The position numbers and the translations under genes are program-made. A model generated the notes under the pieces. The model was not told the origin of the DNA and searched no databases. It saw only the letters and a list, made by a program, of their open reading frames with translations. This document shows positions 1 through 7,345 of a stretch of 29,827 nucleotides of DNA, in pieces. The stretch is from a virus: the IMG/VR virus record IMGVR_UViG_3300042861_000440, positions 1 through 29,827 of that record; one strand, given 5' to 3'. Within the stretch, counting starts at the first letter, position 1. Each line of letters begins with the position of its first letter.

Positions 1-139
1 TTCCACCAAGGTTAGAAGGTATAAGTTTAGTTCAGAACTTATGTCTATAGACCCAGACATTCAGTGGTATGTCCATGGACTGATTAAACGTGGTGCATCC
101 ACCCTGTTGACTGCACACCCCAAGGTAGGGAAAACCACA
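1..139. repeat. Terminal direct repeat, left copy
   Basis: These 139 bases are repeated at 29689-29827 with a single difference (A at 127, C at 29815). The difference is synonymous, because both codons encode valine in the Walker A region of the helicase. The repeat most simply reflects assembly overlap of a circular or terminally redundant genome, giving a unit length of 29,688 bp. The primase-helicase frame continues through it from the right end. Confidence 0.95.
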
Positions 140-934
140 TGGTTATCCCACATGTTGCAGTGCTTAGGAACTGGGTCCACATTCTGTGGTCTAGCCACAA
201 AAGCCATCAGGGTGATGGTGGTGTCAGAAGAGGATGAATCCACACTGGCTGACAGGTGCAAGGAACTGGGAATCGGTGACCATGTGTCATGGTATTGCAG
301 ACCTTTTGTTACCAGACCTAATCCCCTGCAATGGAAACAGTTTTTGTCCTATGTCAGACAGGACTGTCTGGACACTGGGTCCCAGCTGGTCATCATCGAC
401 ACCATCGCAAAATGTTTACCTGTCAGGGATGAAAACAGTGCATCGGAAATAGAATCTGCACTGACACCACTGTGGGAACTGACCCAACAGGATATTGCAC
501 TGCTGGGTGTTCACCACAGCAGAAAGTCCCCTGGTCAGGATGGGACAGCAGCCCGTGGTTCTGGTGCCCTGACAGGGCACTTTGAAATCCTGCTGGATAT
601 GTTGCGTGGACCAGAGGAACAGCCCACCCAGCGACTGATCAAGGGAAACAGCAGGTACAAACAGACACCGCATGAACTTCTGGTCGAACTGACTGCTGAT
701 GGTTACCAGTCCTTGGGCAATCCATCAGACCATGCAGGACAGATGTTTCAGATCAAAATAATGAACTATGTGCAGGCTAATCCAGCAATGGATGTACGCA
801 CAATTGCAGGGGCTGTGGACTATCCCAGACCTCTGGTACAGGGCCATCTGGACAGGATGGTGACAGCAGGTGTACTGACTGTCAGTGGATCGGGAACCCG
901 TGGTGATCATCACCGATATTACATAGGACGATAA
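1..934 (+). CDS. Primase-polymerase/helicase fusion, 3' part: RepA-like AAA ATPase
   Basis: This is the continuation of the gene that starts at 28652; the frame is open from base 2. The ATPase domain has Walker A AHPKVGKTT, a conserved SEED segment after strand 2, Walker B LVIID and the HHSRK motif typical of RepA/KaiC-like (AAA_25) hexameric helicases. The C-terminal 70 residues look like a winged-helix domain (KIMNYVQANPAMDVRTIAG onward), suitable for binding DNA at an origin. An internal ATG at 41 could be taken for the start, but the upstream frame is continuous with the PrimPol part. The replicative helicase role is inferred from family membership. Confidence 0.92.
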   Translation, partial: STKVRRYKFSSELMSIDPDIQWYVHGLIKRGASTLLTAHPKVGKTTWLSHMLQCLGTGSTFCGLATKAIRVMVVSEEDESTLADRCKELGIGDHVSWYCRPFVTRPNPLQWKQFLSYVRQDCLDTGSQLVIIDTIAKCLPVRDENSASEIESALTPLWELTQQDIALLGVHHSRKSPGQDGTAARGSGALTGHFEILLDMLRGPEEQPTQRLIKGNSRYKQTPHELLVELTADGYQSLGNPSDHAGQMFQIKIMNYVQANPAMDVRTIAGAVDYPRPLVQGHLDRMVTAGVLTVSGSGTRGDHHRYYIGR

Positions 935-940
935 TAGCAC

Positions 941-1633
941 ATGGAATTTACAGTGCAGGCTGAGTTTGAATCTGTGTCTGTTGGTACTTATCAGGCTAAA
1001 CTGAAAGGCATTGATGAACTACCACCTACAACATCGCACCCAGAATGGGGTAGTAGTCTGTTGTGGAAATTTGAAATTGTTTCAGAGTGTCAATTCAAGG
1101 GAAAGGAAGTGGTTGCCTTTACTCCCTCGATAGCCAAGGAAAACAACAATCTGGGAAAACTGCTACGGCAGATGATGGGGCGGAAACTAATGCCACAGGA
1201 AAAAGTGAATGTCAGTCCCCTGATGGAACAGACATTCAATGTGGTGGTGGACCTGAATGGACAGGGCACAAAAACGCGAGTGGTCAGTGCCCATCCAATA
1301 CAGGGTGGGGCTGTGGCTGCACCAGCTACGCCACAGGCACCCAAAATTGCTGCACTGGCTGCAGCAATAGCCCCGCCTGCACCAACAGCCCCAAAACCAC
1401 CAAAACCAGCCACAGACCCAACTGTGAAAAAGCCTGTGACCTGTCAGCGAGACTACCAGACACCGGGGCTGTGGTGTTTTGTGTCTGTCGATGGTGACCC
1501 ATCTTTTGAAGCAACAGTGGGTTCCATCAGACAGAAGGTAGTGTCTGGTGCAATTGACAGTTCTAAGTTGCAGGCATACATTCCCGACACAGGGGAATGG
1601 ATTCCCTGGGCACTGGTGGACGTGCCCTTCTGA
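941..1633 (+). CDS. Putative ssDNA-binding protein (DUF669-like) with C-terminal GYF_2-like domain
   Basis: This 230-residue protein starts 6 nt after the helicase stop. Residues 1-120 resemble phage DUF669-like proteins: a beta-rich fold with a WKFEIVSECQFKGKEV segment, a helix with LGKLLRQMMG, and a closing VVVDLNGQG strand. Such proteins sit beside phage replicases and are thought to bind single-stranded DNA. Residues 125-165 are an Ala/Pro linker. Residues 177-226 (LWCFVSVDGD to GEWIPWALV) match the pattern of a GYF_2 (DUF4339) domain, a small aromatic module with a conserved W-x-P near its end. Such a tail could replace the acidic tip by which SSBs recruit partners. Both domain calls come from pattern reading. 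Confidence 0.65.
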   Translation: MEFTVQAEFESVSVGTYQAKLKGIDELPPTTSHPEWGSSLLWKFEIVSECQFKGKEVVAFTPSIAKENNNLGKLLRQMMGRKLMPQEKVNVSPLMEQTFNVVVDLNGQGTKTRVVSAHPIQGGAVAAPATPQAPKIAALAAAIAPPAPTAPKPPKPATDPTVKKPVTCQRDYQTPGLWCFVSVDGDPSFEATVGSIRQKVVSGAIDSSKLQAYIPDTGEWIPWALVDVPF

Positions 1634-1672
1634 TCATGCTTATGGTCAGTACTGTCAGGGATGACACCTACT

Positions 1673-1701
1673 GGTGGGGCTGTGGCCACAGCAGCCCCAC
1701 C
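1673..1701 (+). terminator. Strong intergenic hairpin (possible terminator or processing site)
   Basis: A perfect 10-bp inverted repeat (GGTGGGGCTG at 1673-1682 and CAGCCCCACC at 1692-1701) with a 9-nt loop lies in the 178-bp gap after the SSB-like gene. It is followed by CTAATTTCC rather than a T run, so it is not a textbook intrinsic terminator. It could attenuate transcription or protect the upstream mRNA end. Nothing else is evident in the gap 1634-1811 apart from an open frame that could extend the next gene upstream to GTG 1734. Confidence 0.5.
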
Positions 1702-1811
1702 TAATTTCCACAATTTCCCCCTGATCTGGTGGTGTGTTACCACTGGATAAATGCGCTGAGAACACAGGAGGAAGTTGTGGGTCATATTTCTTACTACAGG
1801 AGATGGTCCAC

Positions 1812-2255
1812 ATGAATGGTATTAGTGCAGATCCGTATGAAGTGCAGGAAGCTGTTGATGTTTTGAATCAGAACAAGAAAATCAGCAGGCTGCAAAAGGC
1901 ACAGGCCATGTTGCCAGTGGCTGTGGATCAGTATGTTGCAGCCAAAACATTCCACCTGCTGGTGGTGCAGCGACATAACAACACAGTGAATGGTCACAAG
2001 CTGAACTGTCAGACAGCCACACCAAAACCTGCAAAATGCTGGGTGTGCAGGGAATGTATGTTTGTTGCTGCACAGGCTTCAGATGTTTGCAGGATCGCGT
2101 TGCTGGATGCTGTCGAGGAATTAGCCACAGTTCGGTCCACCATTGACTACCACCTAGAAGTCATCAGATCCACCCCCAGTCTGGTCCACTGTCCTGTGGA
2201 TACTGCCACAGAACAGGGAAAGTATGAAGAAAAGAGACCCACCTATGAAGACTGA
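1812..2255 (+). CDS. Hypothetical protein with CxxCxxC cluster
   Basis: This is a 147-residue, mostly helical protein that I do not recognise. The start ATG at 1812 is chosen because AGGAG lies 9 nt upstream. The frame is open to GTG 1734 and includes ATG 1803, but neither has a well-placed ribosome site. A small CWVCREC cluster near residue 85 and a further Cys nearby could bind a metal. The C-terminus is acidic and charged and overlaps the next gene by 32 bp. Its position behind the replication genes suggests an accessory early function. Confidence 0.6.
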   Translation: MNGISADPYEVQEAVDVLNQNKKISRLQKAQAMLPVAVDQYVAAKTFHLLVVQRHNNTVNGHKLNCQTATPKPAKCWVCRECMFVAAQASDVCRIALLDAVEELATVRSTIDYHLEVIRSTPSLVHCPVDTATEQGKYEEKRPTYED

Positions 2256-2478
2256 AATCTGGCTGGATTTTGGGTCCGATGATCACCATGAATGGGAACT
2301 GGTGGACTTCCGCAGAATCACCAGAATCACCCATCACAATTTCTACGGGTGGTCTGTGGCTGTGGCTTGCACACCACAGCCTGATGGATCTGGGGCTGTG
2401 AGATTCTGCAATGTTAATCAACAGATTGACCAGATCATGGAATACAGGAACAGACAATGGATAGGGGTGAAAAAGTGA
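2224..2478 (+). CDS. Small hypothetical protein
   Basis: This 84-residue protein begins inside the previous gene and ends by GTGA overlap with the next. ATG 2224 is preceded by AGGGAAA at good spacing; ATG 2245 is an alternative. The middle is rich in His, Trp and Arg (DDHHEWELVDFRRITRITHHNFYGW), followed by predicted beta strands and a short helix. I recognise no domain. Tight packing between neighbours supports its being a real gene. Confidence 0.6.
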   Translation: MKKRDPPMKTEIWLDFGSDDHHEWELVDFRRITRITHHNFYGWSVAVACTPQPDGSGAVRFCNVNQQIDQIMEYRNRQWIGVKK

Positions 2479-2873
2479 GTGCAGAAGGGATTAGTTCAGC
2501 AGAACCATCAGCCACTTTCGTGTGGTCTAGTCAAAATGTGGCTGATTATATCGGCATAAATGTTCAGACAGTCTGTGAGTGGTTAGCCAGGGGACTGTTG
2601 CCCACACCAGCGAAACTGCGTGGTAGAAGACGCTGGAATGGTCACCTAATCAAGAAATGGATCCCACAGGAATGGTTGCATCTGTCCGCTGTCCAGATCC
2701 GTGGTAGGCTAGAAGCTACCCTTGCAGAAAAGGCAGTTCTGCATCGCAAACGGAAAAAGACACGGAATTATCTACAGCGTATTGTGATGGATTTTGAAAA
2801 AAAGATGAACCAGTTCTATCTGAAAATGAATCAGCTGGAACAGCAGATAAACGATATGAAAGGTGGTCTGTAA
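2475..2873 (+). CDS. HTH (MerR/excisionase-like) DNA-binding protein with coiled coil
   Basis: GTG 2475 is preferred as the start because AGGGG stands 7 nt upstream and GTGA overlaps the previous stop; ATG 2457 has no such site. In the 132-residue product, residues near 15-65 form a HTH_17-type winged helix: SSQNVADYIGINVQTVCEWLARGLLPTPAK, then a wing with RGRRRW. The second half is basic and then heptad-like (FEKKMNQFYLKMNQLEQQIN), suggesting a dimerising coiled coil. Such proteins act as excisionases or transcription factors. With no integrase present, a regulatory or DNA-architecture role is more likely. It is the second HTH protein in the early arm after the one at 27895. Confidence 0.75.
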   Translation: MSAEGISSAEPSATFVWSSQNVADYIGINVQTVCEWLARGLLPTPAKLRGRRRWNGHLIKKWIPQEWLHLSAVQIRGRLEATLAEKAVLHRKRKKTRNYLQRIVMDFEKKMNQFYLKMNQLEQQINDMKGGL

Positions 2874-3028
2874 TGCATGATGATGATGAATGGGAACACC
2901 CAGAACATCGCCTGTGGACAGTGGCCACACTCTGGGGATTGTTCCTTGCATCAACTGCTTCTGTTTTGGGTTTTACAATCTACTGGACCTACTGGATGGT
3001 CCTATACGTCACAGGGGAAATTAAATGA
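2873..3028 (+). CDS. 51-residue putative membrane protein
   Basis: This small gene starts by TAATG overlap with the HTH gene (AAAGGTGG lies upstream) and ends by ATGA overlap with the DUF3310 gene. The product begins with an acidic head (MHDDDEWEHPEH) and then has about 30 hydrophobic, aromatic residues (from VATLWGLFL to WMVLYV) before a short polar tail. It could form one long or two short membrane helices. Its position among early genes argues against a normal holin, though a membrane anchor or superinfection-exclusion role is possible. No family is recognised. Confidence 0.7.
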   Translation: MHDDDEWEHPEHRLWTVATLWGLFLASTASVLGFTIYWTYWMVLYVTGEIK

Positions 3029-3267
3029 GTGATCCAATACACCCTGACCACTACAGGGACAGGGACGGTTCCCAGATTGATTGCAGCAGGGCACAGAAGG
3101 CTGGACTGGGTCTGGGTGGTTACAGGTCCTACCTAGCTGGATGTGCAGCAAAATACCTGTGGCGGCATGATCAGAAAAACGGTGTGGAAGATCTCAGGAA
3201 GTGCATTCAGGTACTGCACATGCTAAAGGATACCTACCTAGAAGGAAATCCACATGACAAGCAGTGA
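3025..3267 (+). CDS. DUF3310 family protein
   Basis: This 80-residue protein matches the DUF3310 pattern: an N-terminal HPDHY motif, a Cys/Gly-rich middle, then YLAGCAAKYLWRHDQKNGVEDLRKCIQVLHML, which resembles the family signature (YL.G...KYLWR...K.G..DL.K). DUF3310 proteins are common in phages, often near nucleotide metabolism or replication genes, and their biochemical role is not settled. It lies at the end of the rightward arm and overlaps a possible small gene at 3254. Confidence 0.85.
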   Translation: MSDPIHPDHYRDRDGSQIDCSRAQKAGLGLGGYRSYLAGCAAKYLWRHDQKNGVEDLRKCIQVLHMLKDTYLEGNPHDKQ

Positions 3268-3439
3268 AGTGATGAAAAGCCTGTCTGAATCTGTTGCCCT
3301 ACTGGAACGTCTTATGGTCTATTGCGAACCCGCAGATAGTACCATGACACATCCTTTTCCACCATTACATTCCAGCTTGACCAGTTCCGTAAATGTCCCC
3401 ATGTTAGGTGACAGTCCTGACACAGTGTCAACAGATTAG
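3254..3439 (+). CDS. Possible small hypothetical protein antisense to the HNH gene
   Basis: A 61-codon frame begins inside the end of the DUF3310 gene with AAGGAAA about 6 nt before its ATG. The first 25 residues could form an amphipathic helix (SSEVMKSLSESVALLERLMVYC). The last 128 bases run antisense to the 3' end of the leftward HNH gene and read as a Ser/Pro/Thr-rich tail. Good start signals support it; the antisense tail weakens it. Confidence 0.4.
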   Translation: MTSSEVMKSLSESVALLERLMVYCEPADSTMTHPFPPLHSSLTSSVNVPMLGDSPDTVSTD

Positions 3440-3656
3440 TGGGATCCAGTTCCCTGTCAGGCTGGATGTGGTAGGGGACAATGTGGTGGACTTCCAGCTG
3501 GTCCCTCTGTCCACATGCTTGACAGGTTTTCTGTTTTTTGAGGTGTGCAGCCCTAACACCAGCCCACTGTGGGGACCGTGGTCTGGTGCCCATCACAGGT
3601 ACTGTCGATTCAGCCCCTGTGATGGTCCCCAGCCAGTTCAATAGCTTCTGGATCAT
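3312..3656 (-). CDS. HNH endonuclease (late-arm end)
   Basis: In this 114-residue protein the HNH core is clear: zinc-knuckle Cys45/Cys48, the catalytic stretch LEVHHIVP (His57/His58), Asn74 in DPTNLLTLC, then Cys79/Cys82 and His83. HNH enzymes cut or nick DNA using one metal. Phage versions act as homing nucleases or assist packaging when next to terminase genes. This one lies far from the terminase, at the end of the leftward arm, so a homing or host-DNA-attacking role is at least as likely. The start ATG overlaps the previous stop (ATGA). Confidence 0.85.
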   Translation of the reverse strand: MIQKLLNWLGTITGAESTVPVMGTRPRSPQWAGVRAAHLKKQKTCQACGQRDQLEVHHIVPYHIQPDRELDPTNLLTLCQDCHLTWGHLRNWSSWNVMVEKDVSWYYLRVRNRP

Positions 3657-3955
3657 TGCATACCCAGCATGTGGGTCCTGATCAGTTCTGCACAGTATTC
3701 AGCCAGTGTCCGCCATGTAGAACCATCATTGTGGTCTGGGTTTTCCAGAACCACATCACAGGATTCCTCGGCTAGAACCCGTAGTGGTTTTGGATCTGGG
3801 ATTCCAGAACCATATGGAACCCTGGTTGCTTGCAGGCTGTGGGACTTAATCAACCCCATAGCCTGAACAGCCAGCACAGATGACAATGCAATCTGTGACC
3901 AGCCTTCCTGACCTCTGGAAAGTCTCCGTACGCGTTCTAAGTCTGTTGTCTGCAT
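3653..3955 (-). CDS. Hypothetical protein
   Basis: This 100-residue protein is unrecognised. ATG 3955 is chosen because AGGGGG lies 5 nt upstream; an in-frame GTG at 3958 also exists. Its first 45 residues look helical (DLERVRRLSRGQEGWSQIALSSVLAVQAMGLIKSH) and could form a small helical bundle or HTH-like fold. The C-terminal part is acidic and ends in a helix. It lies between the papain-like protease and the HNH gene. Confidence 0.6.
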   Translation of the reverse strand: MQTTDLERVRRLSRGQEGWSQIALSSVLAVQAMGLIKSHSLQATRVPYGSGIPDPKPLRVLAEESCDVVLENPDHNDGSTWRTLAEYCAELIRTHMLGMQ

Positions 3956-3964
3956 CACATCCCC

Positions 3965-4864
3965 CTACAGTGTCCAGTCAATCTGTTTGACTGGGAAACC
4001 ATCGACAGAAGAAAAGATCCAGCAATCCCCACTGGACAGCATGTACTGAATCCTGTTTGCATCTGCCCAGAATCCTTCTGGACCAGGGTTTCCCGGTCCT
4101 ACTGGTCCTGTGTGGGATGAACTGCCCCAGCTGTTGTCTATTCTTCCGTATTCCCTGTTGTTTATCACAGTGTACCCACACAGACACATGCAGTGATTCC
4201 ATGCGCCAGATGGGTCTGCTATCCCATCCTTATTTCTGGACATAGTGAATCCCTGATCAGAACACAGACTGATTCCATAGCCATTAGCCAGTGCAATCTT
4301 AGCCTGTTTCCAGTCCTTAACCGTGGTCACCTGTCGGACTGGATGCAGCCTTGCAACAGCTTCCAGACTGTCTGGGACACCATCTTTCCCCATGGTTCTG
4401 CATGTGGCTTCAGAATAGGTGGACAGGTCCAGATCCCCATACTGTCCCCGTGGAAGGATCCCCCAGTCCCGTACAAAAGTTGCTGCCCATGCACCGATGG
4501 AACCATCATTCCGCAATCTGCCCTTGCCCACTTCTACCCTACTACCACCATAGATTACCTCTGCTGCAAGTGGCTGGAACTGTTCAGGCTGTCCAGCCAC
4601 TATTTCCGCACACATGGTGTATTCAATTGCTCTAGCTGTGCCGAAAGCCACACAGGAACCCACTTTCCCCTGATTCCTTGGTGGTAGCAGTGCCCCTGTA
4701 ACCTTCCGTGCTAGGTCCCACAGATAGACCTGTGCTGGAAGATCTTCCACAGGAACCTGTCCCAGATCGGTCTGGGACAGGTCACCATAGGGAAGTGCTT
4801 CTGTGATTGCAGCTACTGCTGCATCATCCCTAATCCAGCCCCGTTCATATTCAGGTGGTGTCAT
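3965..4864 (-). CDS. Papain-like (C1A) cysteine protease, candidate lysis or host-envelope enzyme
   Basis: The 299-residue protein has a complete papain-type active site: Gln65 (oxyanion hole) and Cys71 in NQGKVGSCVAF, His224 in GAWNHCMCLCGY, and Asn244 in IDNSWG. A C-terminal strand pattern (EGFWADANRIQYML) matches the end of the fold. About 55 residues precede the catalytic domain and could be a short prosegment; no signal peptide is visible. It follows, by ATGA overlap, a secreted-type protein and a one-helix membrane protein, in the place where tailed phages usually keep the endolysin. No lysozyme, amidase or transglycosylase is recognisable elsewhere. A lysis or surface-protein-degrading role is therefore inferred. 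Confidence 0.88.
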   Translation of the reverse strand: MTPPEYERGWIRDDAAVAAITEALPYGDLSQTDLGQVPVEDLPAQVYLWDLARKVTGALLPPRNQGKVGSCVAFGTARAIEYTMCAEIVAGQPEQFQPLAAEVIYGGSRVEVGKGRLRNDGSIGAWAATFVRDWGILPRGQYGDLDLSTYSEATCRTMGKDGVPDSLEAVARLHPVRQVTTVKDWKQAKIALANGYGISLCSDQGFTMSRNKDGIADPSGAWNHCMCLCGYTVINNREYGRIDNSWGSSSHTGPVGPGNPGPEGFWADANRIQYMLSSGDCWIFSSVDGFPVKQIDWTL

Positions 4865-5511
4865 CGCAGTGATTCCAGTGCAGTGATTATGTTCTGGATT
4901 AGAACAGCACAGTCTGACCTGTGCTGTTCTGTGACAGGAACATCAGTGGTCCCCAGCACTCTGGTCCATTCTGTGCCGATCCTCTGCCTGAGAGGTAACA
5001 GGTCATTATCTTTCAGGCCAGAAGCTTTCCGCTGGGACAGCAACACCTGGTACAGCTTTTCCGTGGTGGTCAGTGTAGTGTCCCTGACCACAGGAACACA
5101 CCGGCGGTAACAGTCGATGTACTGCAACAGTTTCTGTGCTTTTGCAGGATCCTGTAACCCACCGTAGATTCCAGACAGTGCTTCTGTCAGTTCATTGTCT
5201 GGTGGTGTTGGTGGTGGTACTGGGGACTGATCCCCCACCACTATGGTGGTGATGACAGGGTCTGTGGGAATGTCACCGACAGAAGAATAGCACAGCAGTC
5301 TGTACCTACCAGATTTTCCTGCTACCACTACCGTGGACTTCGGATTGACCAACAGACCAGGTGGGAATACCTGCAAGCCTGCATCAAGTGGGACATACTT
5401 GACAGCTTTCCCCTCTGTCACAGCTGTAACTGGGATGAACCCAGACACAGGTCCCTTGATTTCTGGTGGGACTGTCAATTGACCACATAACAGAATCAGT
5501 GAAAGGATCAT
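4861..5511 (-). CDS. Putative secreted protein of the lysis-like cassette
   Basis: ATG 5511 is chosen because ATGA overlaps the previous stop, although the frame is open 13 codons further upstream. The 216-residue product begins MILSLILLCGQL, a short signal peptide or possible lipoprotein signal. A beta-rich domain of about 80 residues follows (PPEIKGPVSGFIPVTAV to VVVGD), resembling an Ig-like or fibronectin-like fold. Then come a Pro-rich hinge (PVPPPTPPD) and a helical C-terminal domain with several Cys. It is unrecognised as a family. Export and placement between a membrane protein and the protease suggest a periplasmic or envelope role such as a spanin-like or protease-partner function. 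Confidence 0.65.
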   Translation of the reverse strand: MILSLILLCGQLTVPPEIKGPVSGFIPVTAVTEGKAVKYVPLDAGLQVFPPGLLVNPKSTVVVAGKSGRYRLLCYSSVGDIPTDPVITTIVVGDQSPVPPPTPPDNELTEALSGIYGGLQDPAKAQKLLQYIDCYRRCVPVVRDTTLTTTEKLYQVLLSQRKASGLKDNDLLPLRQRIGTEWTRVLGTTDVPVTEQHRSDCAVLIQNIITALESLR

Positions 5512-5780
5512 TTTGATTCTCGCTGCAAAATGTACTGCTGTCCCCTGCAAGCTATGGTATCCATCTGCTTAACTATTGTGGCTGTGTTTTCGGCCAGTTT
5601 TTCCTGTTCTGTGTTTAGTTTTTCGAGGTGACCATCCAACTTGTCAAGAAATTTACAGTGCTGGTCCCTAACTGGGATCAGGATGTGCTGTGCAATCCAC
5701 CACATACTGGTTCCCACACCCAGCAGAATCATTCCCACCAAATAGGTGTTTGGTCCCAGTTCGCGTGCCACTTCATTCAT
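5508..5780 (-). CDS. Small membrane protein with coiled coil (holin- or Rz-like candidate)
   Basis: In this 90-residue protein, residues about 12-35 form one membrane helix (NTYLVGMILLGVGTSMWWIA). Residues 45-72 form a heptad-like coiled coil (FLDKLDGHLEKLNTEQEKLAENTATIV), followed by a short Cys-containing tail. One helix plus a coiled coil is common among small phage holin-associated and Rz-type proteins. Start and stop overlap the genes on both sides by 4 nt. Holin function is inferred from size, topology and neighbours only. Confidence 0.7.
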   Translation of the reverse strand: MNEVARELGPNTYLVGMILLGVGTSMWWIAQHILIPVRDQHCKFLDKLDGHLEKLNTEQEKLAENTATIVKQMDTIACRGQQYILQRESK

Positions 5781-7345
5781 TGTGTGTCCCCTTCTAGATC
5801 CATCCAGACTACGCTTTTGTGCAGGTAGGATACTATGTGTTTTAACCGATATTTTGACAGTGGATGCATGGTGTGGGTCAGTGCCCTATACCCTCCCAGA
5901 TAGGTGTCTGGTCCACCCACTATCTGGTGGGAATCCTGTGTCAGAATCAATCGTTTCCACTTCTTTGTCTGCTGTGCCCAGTCCAGAAATTCCACCACCA
6001 TCCTGTCAGGCCAGTGGTGCAGAACGTCCTTGCACAGTGCCCAGTCCCCAATAGGTAGGTTTTCCCTGTCCCTGAAAAAGTCCATGTGCAGCCAGATCTT
6101 TTTGGGATACAGTTCCTGTAGTTTTGTGATGTTGCTTTTGGTGCAGTCAACACCCACATAGGCCACATTTTCCAGTGCCATTCCTACTGACCCATCACCA
6201 CAGCCTAGGTCCACCACAGACCGTGGTCTGTTCCCATCAGATGACCATGCAATCAATGTGTTGATCAGGTCCACATATGGTCTAGCTTCTGTGGACACAT
6301 TGGAACCAGGTCCACTGTTCCCACCCCAGATTTTCTTGTTATAGATCAGCTCAAAAGTCTTTTCAGAATCCTTAATGTCAGACAGGAGTTCAGCGAACAT
6401 GCCGAATACTTCCTGTTCCCGTGGAAGGTTCCATTTTGGGGCACTGTAGGACTGTTTCCCTTCTGGGATGTGTTCGTGCCTGTACAGTTTCCCCTGACAC
6501 CTGTGAACCACCAGTGGCTTATCCCGTTCAATACCACAGACAAAAGCCGTGGATATCCATGGTGCAGGTCCTATGTTATGCCACAGGGACCGGTCATTCA
6601 TTGCAGCCAAAACCACCCTGTAGGTGTCCTGATCACCAAACATGTGTTTGTAGTAGAAGTCCGAATGTTGGTTCATCCAGTGGGTAATCAGCAGGGTTTT
6701 CCACAGTTTCTTCCTGTGGATTGCAAGCTGTCCACCCTGAATACCTGGTACTCCCCTGTCCCCACTGGGCCAGACGTTGGTCCACTTAACATTGTTGTAC
6801 ATACTTTCAAAATCAGACCAGAACACGAATGGTGCATTGTGTAGCTGGTTCAGCAGTGGTTCAGGGTCCCTAACAAAATACGCGTCTGCATCGATGTACA
6901 GAACACGTTCAAAACCACAGTGAACCAGTGCATACAGTTTTTGTTCCCATCCCCTTAGGATCCTGCTGGGGTTATACAGGGATGAATGCACTAGGCTGTT
7001 GATGACTTCCACACCGGGAATCTGTTTCAGCAGTGCCAGTGGTAGTGGTTCCTGATCTGGTCCCCTGTGCCACACCTGAATGGGTAGTGTGGATCCTATT
7101 TTTCTTAGCATTCGACAGGCAATCACAATACCTTCTGAAAACTTTCCCCCGCCCACAATAACCACACCATCCCCAAAACATTGTTCTGGTGGTGGTAGTA
7201 CCTGTTCTTTCATGCTGATTAGGCTGTCCAGTGCGTTGTAATGTATCTGGACAGCATCCATCCCACCAGGTTCAGCGATGTGGGGGTAATTTGTTTCAGG
7301 TCCCTGAATGGGGTCTTCCAGATTTCCGTATATCATTCTGTTCAT
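5777..7345 (-). CDS. Glycosyltransferase-methyltransferase fusion
   Basis: This is a 522-residue two-domain protein. Residues 60-320 form a GT-A glycosyltransferase with the metal-binding DxD motif (D152, D154 in VLYIDADAYF), a later GVPGIQGGQLAIHRK strand-loop and a FGDQDTYR segment. The pattern is GT8/GT71-like. Residues 335-522 form a class I SAM-dependent methyltransferase with motif I VVDLGCGDGS (378-387), an acidic end of strand 2 (YVGVD) and DVLHHW in the motif IV region. Nothing in it is secreted, so the substrate is cytoplasmic: a virion protein or a nucleotide-sugar-linked molecule. It lies just downstream of tail-tip genes, so glycosylation and methylation of a tail or adhesin protein is the favoured inference. 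Confidence 0.85.
   Translation of the reverse strand: MNRMIYGNLEDPIQGPETNYPHIAEPGGMDAVQIHYNALDSLISMKEQVLPPPEQCFGDGVVIVGGGKFSEGIVIACRMLRKIGSTLPIQVWHRGPDQEPLPLALLKQIPGVEVINSLVHSSLYNPSRILRGWEQKLYALVHCGFERVLYIDADAYFVRDPEPLLNQLHNAPFVFWSDFESMYNNVKWTNVWPSGDRGVPGIQGGQLAIHRKKLWKTLLITHWMNQHSDFYYKHMFGDQDTYRVVLAAMNDRSLWHNIGPAPWISTAFVCGIERDKPLVVHRCQGKLYRHEHIPEGKQSYSAPKWNLPREQEVFGMFAELLSDIKDSEKTFELIYNKKIWGGNSGPGSNVSTEARPYVDLINTLIAWSSDGNRPRSVVDLGCGDGSVGMALENVAYVGVDCTKSNITKLQELYPKKIWLHMDFFRDRENLPIGDWALCKDVLHHWPDRMVVEFLDWAQQTKKWKRLILTQDSHQIVGGPDTYLGGYRALTHTMHPLSKYRLKHIVSYLHKSVVWMDLEGDTQ

Noticed and set aside
1-139. True terminal repeats of a linear virion genome
   Set aside because: The repeat lies inside a continuous coding gene and has the short length and position expected of assembly overlap. 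A natural short terminal repeat is possible but not supported.
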